Assembly: GCA_910586775.1 (NCBI GenBank)
Contig: CAJUJN010000102.1
Coordinates: 1-13,791, forward strand
DNA length: 13,791 nt
DNA from: an uncultured Acetatifactor sp.
GTDB taxonomy: Bacteria; Bacillota; Clostridia; Lachnospirales; Lachnospiraceae
Direction of reading: 5' to 3'
The notes below the pieces were generated by a model. The model had not been told where the DNA came from. It saw only the letters and a program-made list of their open reading frames with translations, and made no database searches. This document shows positions 11,690-13,791 of the stretch, piece after piece. The position numbers and the translations under genes are program-made. Numbering within the stretch: position 1 is the first letter of the stretch; each line of letters starts with the position of its first letter.

Positions 11690-13217
11690 ATGGAGCACAT
11701 CAGTGAACAGGAATTGATACTGAAATATAACAGGGTATACGGTCAGGTAATCCGTCAGGAGAGACGGAAACGAAAATTGTCGCTGGAGGAACTGTCCTCC
11801 GGAATCCTGAGCCGGACAGCATTGGATAAGGTGGAAAAGGGTAAAACCAAGTGGACAAAACTGACAGGAGATACCCTGATGCTGCGGATGGGAGTGCTGC
11901 CGGAATATTTTGAGTCCTTGTCTTCCGGTGACGAACTGGACCGATGGCGGATGCGGGAGGATATCTGCCTGCTGGTGCCGGGCAAACCGGAAGCTGCGGA
12001 GAAGAAACTGAAGGAATACCGGGAAAAATATACAAAACGGGAACCTCTGGAAGAACGGTTTCTGCTGAAGGCGGAGGTTATGCTGATGCTGTCACATGTG
12101 GAGGCAAAATTGAGGAACACATTGCATCAGGGACAGAAGATTCAGGAACAGGCACGTATAAAAAACGAAACGGCGGTTCTTTTGGATAAGGCCAGACAGG
12201 CAGCGGACTGTACCATTCAGGGAGACTGGGAGCAGTATCTGGCAAAATGCCGGCTGTCTCCCGGAGAACTGGAGGCTGTCCTGTTGGTCAGCGCCGCATT
12301 GTTTCTGGACGGCAGCGAAGACAGGGCATGGGCGCTCTGGCAGTCCGTGTGGGAATATCCCCAGGCGAACAATTGGAAGGAACGTGCAATGGTAATGATT
12401 CTGCCCCAGGCGGCAGCCCTGGGGCTCCGGCAGGCCTGTGCATCCGGAAAGCCTGCGGGTTCCCCGGTCATGCCGGGGCTGCCCGGGGAAAGCATAGGAG
12501 CCGGGGACGGGAAGCTTTGGAAATGCTGCGCCGAAACGGCTGCCACTGCTATGTATTGCCTCTGTTGGATGCCTTGTGCGGGTTGGATGCAATGGCTTTC
12601 GGGATGCAGGGCTATCTGGAACAGGCCAGGGAATTTCGGGATATGTTCAGGATAGTTTATGAATGGTTCGGTTATCCCGGGTACCGGATATGGCAGGGGA
12701 TTTCCATTGACAATATCAGGGATGTGGGGACTGTCCTGAAAATGCTCAGGAAATTCTATGGGATATCCAGGGAGAATGCGGTATTTGACGGGAATGAACT
12801 GGTAGTCACACCCCGGCAGCTGGAAAAAATAGAGAAGGGAATCCATAAGCCTTCTTATGAAAACTACAACAGACTGGCGAAGCAGTACGGGAAGTACGGG
12901 GGATGGAATATGCCACTGTTGGAGACGGATTCCGCAGAGATTCTGGCATTGCGGCAGCGGATCAGCACCCTTTTGGAATATAATAAATGGGATCAGGCAG
13001 AATGGGAAATCCGCAGATTCCGTGGCATGGTTAATCCGGCATACCCCAGGGTAAAACAGGAGCTGCTGTTTTTTTGACGCTGTCCTGAAGCAGAAAAAGG
13101 AAGGTTCTTTGCAGGAAAGCCTGGAAATGATGTTGGAGGCGCTGCACTGTACGGTTCCGGACTTTGAAGTTGGGGATATGAAGTGGTGGGTTTATCAACG
13201 GGAAGAGATTATGATTG
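11690..13217 (+). pseudogene. HTH (XRE-type) regulator with helical repeats, frameshifted and truncated
   Basis: The start at 11690 has GGGAGG at 11675-11680. Residues 10-70 form an XRE-like HTH (YGQVIRQERRKRKLSLEELS, then SRTALDKVEKGKTKW), followed by helical, TPR-like repeats. The reading frame is lost somewhere in about 12420-12520: coding signal moves to the next frame, with ALEMLRRNGCHCYVLPLLDA and a second HTH-like segment, LRKFYGISRENA to VTPRQLEKIEKGIHKPSYEN. That frame stops at 13077 in a run of seven T (13069-13075). One T fewer restores DAVLKQKKEGSLQESLEMML to TVPDFEVGDMKWWVYQREEIM. The C-terminal helices then end abruptly in a membrane protein. Double-HTH regulators of this kind are usually about 450 or more residues in Clostridia and often sit beside ABC permeases. 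Sequencing errors could mimic the frameshifts. It is probably non-functional. Confidence 0.75.
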
Positions 13218-13525
13218 CCAGTGATATCGCAGAGGCCGTGCTGGCAGCGGCTTATGCGGCGTTTGCAATCGGGATTACTATGATTACCAGGAATATATTT
13301 GTTTCAATGACAAGCGCATTCGTGTATTCGGTATTGGAGAATTTTGTAACTGCCATTTTACAGGTTCCGGCATGGAGTATTTGCACCTCCTTTTACCCCA
13401 ACCGGCTGAGCAGTAATGTTATTACCATTCCGGGGCTGCTGGCAGGTCCTCTTGTATTGTTTTTGGTGACAGTGATTCTTTTTATCTGCTACAGGTTAAA
13501 GGGAATGGAGAGTCTGATGGATTGA
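13218..13525 (+). pseudogene. C-terminal fragment of an ABC-2-like membrane permease
   Basis: In frame with the last part of the broken regulator, the sequence turns hydrophobic after about 13220: AEAVLAAAYAAFAIGITMIT, then SMTSAFVYSVLENFVTAILQ, then VITIPGLLAGPLVLFLVTVI, ending ICYRLKGMESLMD. Two or three membrane segments with a short basic tail fit the end of an ABC-2-type permease as found beside such regulators. There is no start of its own, and the N-terminal two thirds are missing. A deletion joining the regulator to the permease (junction about 13217-13245) explains it best. It is followed 8 bp later by the next permease-like gene. Confidence 0.6.
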
Positions 13526-13533
13526 GGTGTTTT

Positions 13534-13769
13534 ATGCTGAACATAACGAAGTTTTATTTAATAAAGCTGTTCAGGGAATTCTATTGCGTAAACGGCAGGC
13601 TGCTCCTTATGGTTGCTGTTTTTCCTTTTATACTTCTTATGAATTCCGCATCCTGGACGGCAGCAATTGTTCCGTGATTGAATATGTGCTGTACGTGATG
13701 AGTGATTATTACTACTTTATCTTTTTCTTCTTAGTGATACACCAGTTTACAACTTTTGAATATTTTTAA
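13534..13769 (+). pseudogene. N-terminal part of a second membrane permease, frameshifted
   Basis: The ATG at 13534 opens MLNITKFYLIKLFREFYCVN then LLLMVAVFPFILLMNSASWT, a basic N-terminus plus a first membrane helix as in ABC-2-like permeases. This frame stops at 13675-13677 after 47 codons. The next frame continues with IEYVLYVMSDYYYFIFFFLV to FEYF and stops at 13769, giving a second membrane helix. One lost base near 13660-13675 would join the two. Only about 78 codons remain of what is normally a protein of some 230-400 residues. With its neighbours it suggests a decaying regulator-transporter locus. Confidence 0.55.
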
Positions 13770-13791
13770 AGCCTGACAATATATAGCCCTC

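Overview
The window looks like a chromosomal segment of a low-to-mid GC Firmicute of the Clostridia, most likely a gut Lachnospiraceae. The support is strong AGGAGG ribosome sites, sigma-A style promoters, a HutC-type GntR regulator, a ROK protein, and a two-HTH regulator beside ABC-2-like permease pieces of a type common in that family. The species cannot be read from the sequence.

Layout. Positions 1-55 hold a short direct repeat. A solitary Uma2-family gene (114-668, minus) and a plus-strand unit diverge from a roughly 480-bp intergenic region that carries two clear opposed promoters. The plus unit is an unknown 114-aa protein (1153-1497), a TIM-barrel sugar isomerase/epimerase (1585-2433) and a Gfo/Idh/MocA oxidoreductase (2427-3374). 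The last two overlap and are probably translationally coupled. It converges on a minus-strand pair: a mannose-6-phosphate isomerase with a kinase-like N-terminal region (3518-5260), and a 782-aa cytosolic protein that looks like an uncharacterised glycoside hydrolase (5413-7761). A 490-bp control region rich in inverted repeats separates that pair from a plus-strand carbohydrate set: GntR/UTRA regulator (8252-8971), ROK sugar kinase-like protein (9105-9974) and GH29 alpha-L-fucosidase (10264-11553). The fucosidase has its own promoter and a leader with a tandemly duplicated terminator-like hairpin, and ends at a strong intrinsic terminator. From 11690 to the end the window holds decayed genes: an HTH regulator with two frameshifts, fused by an apparent deletion to the tail of a membrane permease, followed by a frameshifted start of a second permease.

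How it may work together (inference). None of the enzymes shows a signal peptide and no transporter is in view, so the locus would process imported glycosides in the cytosol. The fucosidase and the putative hydrolase would release sugars, the ROK protein would phosphorylate one, and the isomerase would link mannose-6-P to fructose-6-P. The isomerase/epimerase plus oxidoreductase pair could run an oxidation-dependent (3-keto type) sugar conversion. The GntR regulator probably controls the neighbouring promoters. The candidates most worth testing as new biology are the 782-aa protein, the overlapping isomerase/oxidoreductase pair, and the duplicated leader upstream of the fucosidase. No phage genes, insertion sequences, CRISPR array, tRNA or rRNA were seen.
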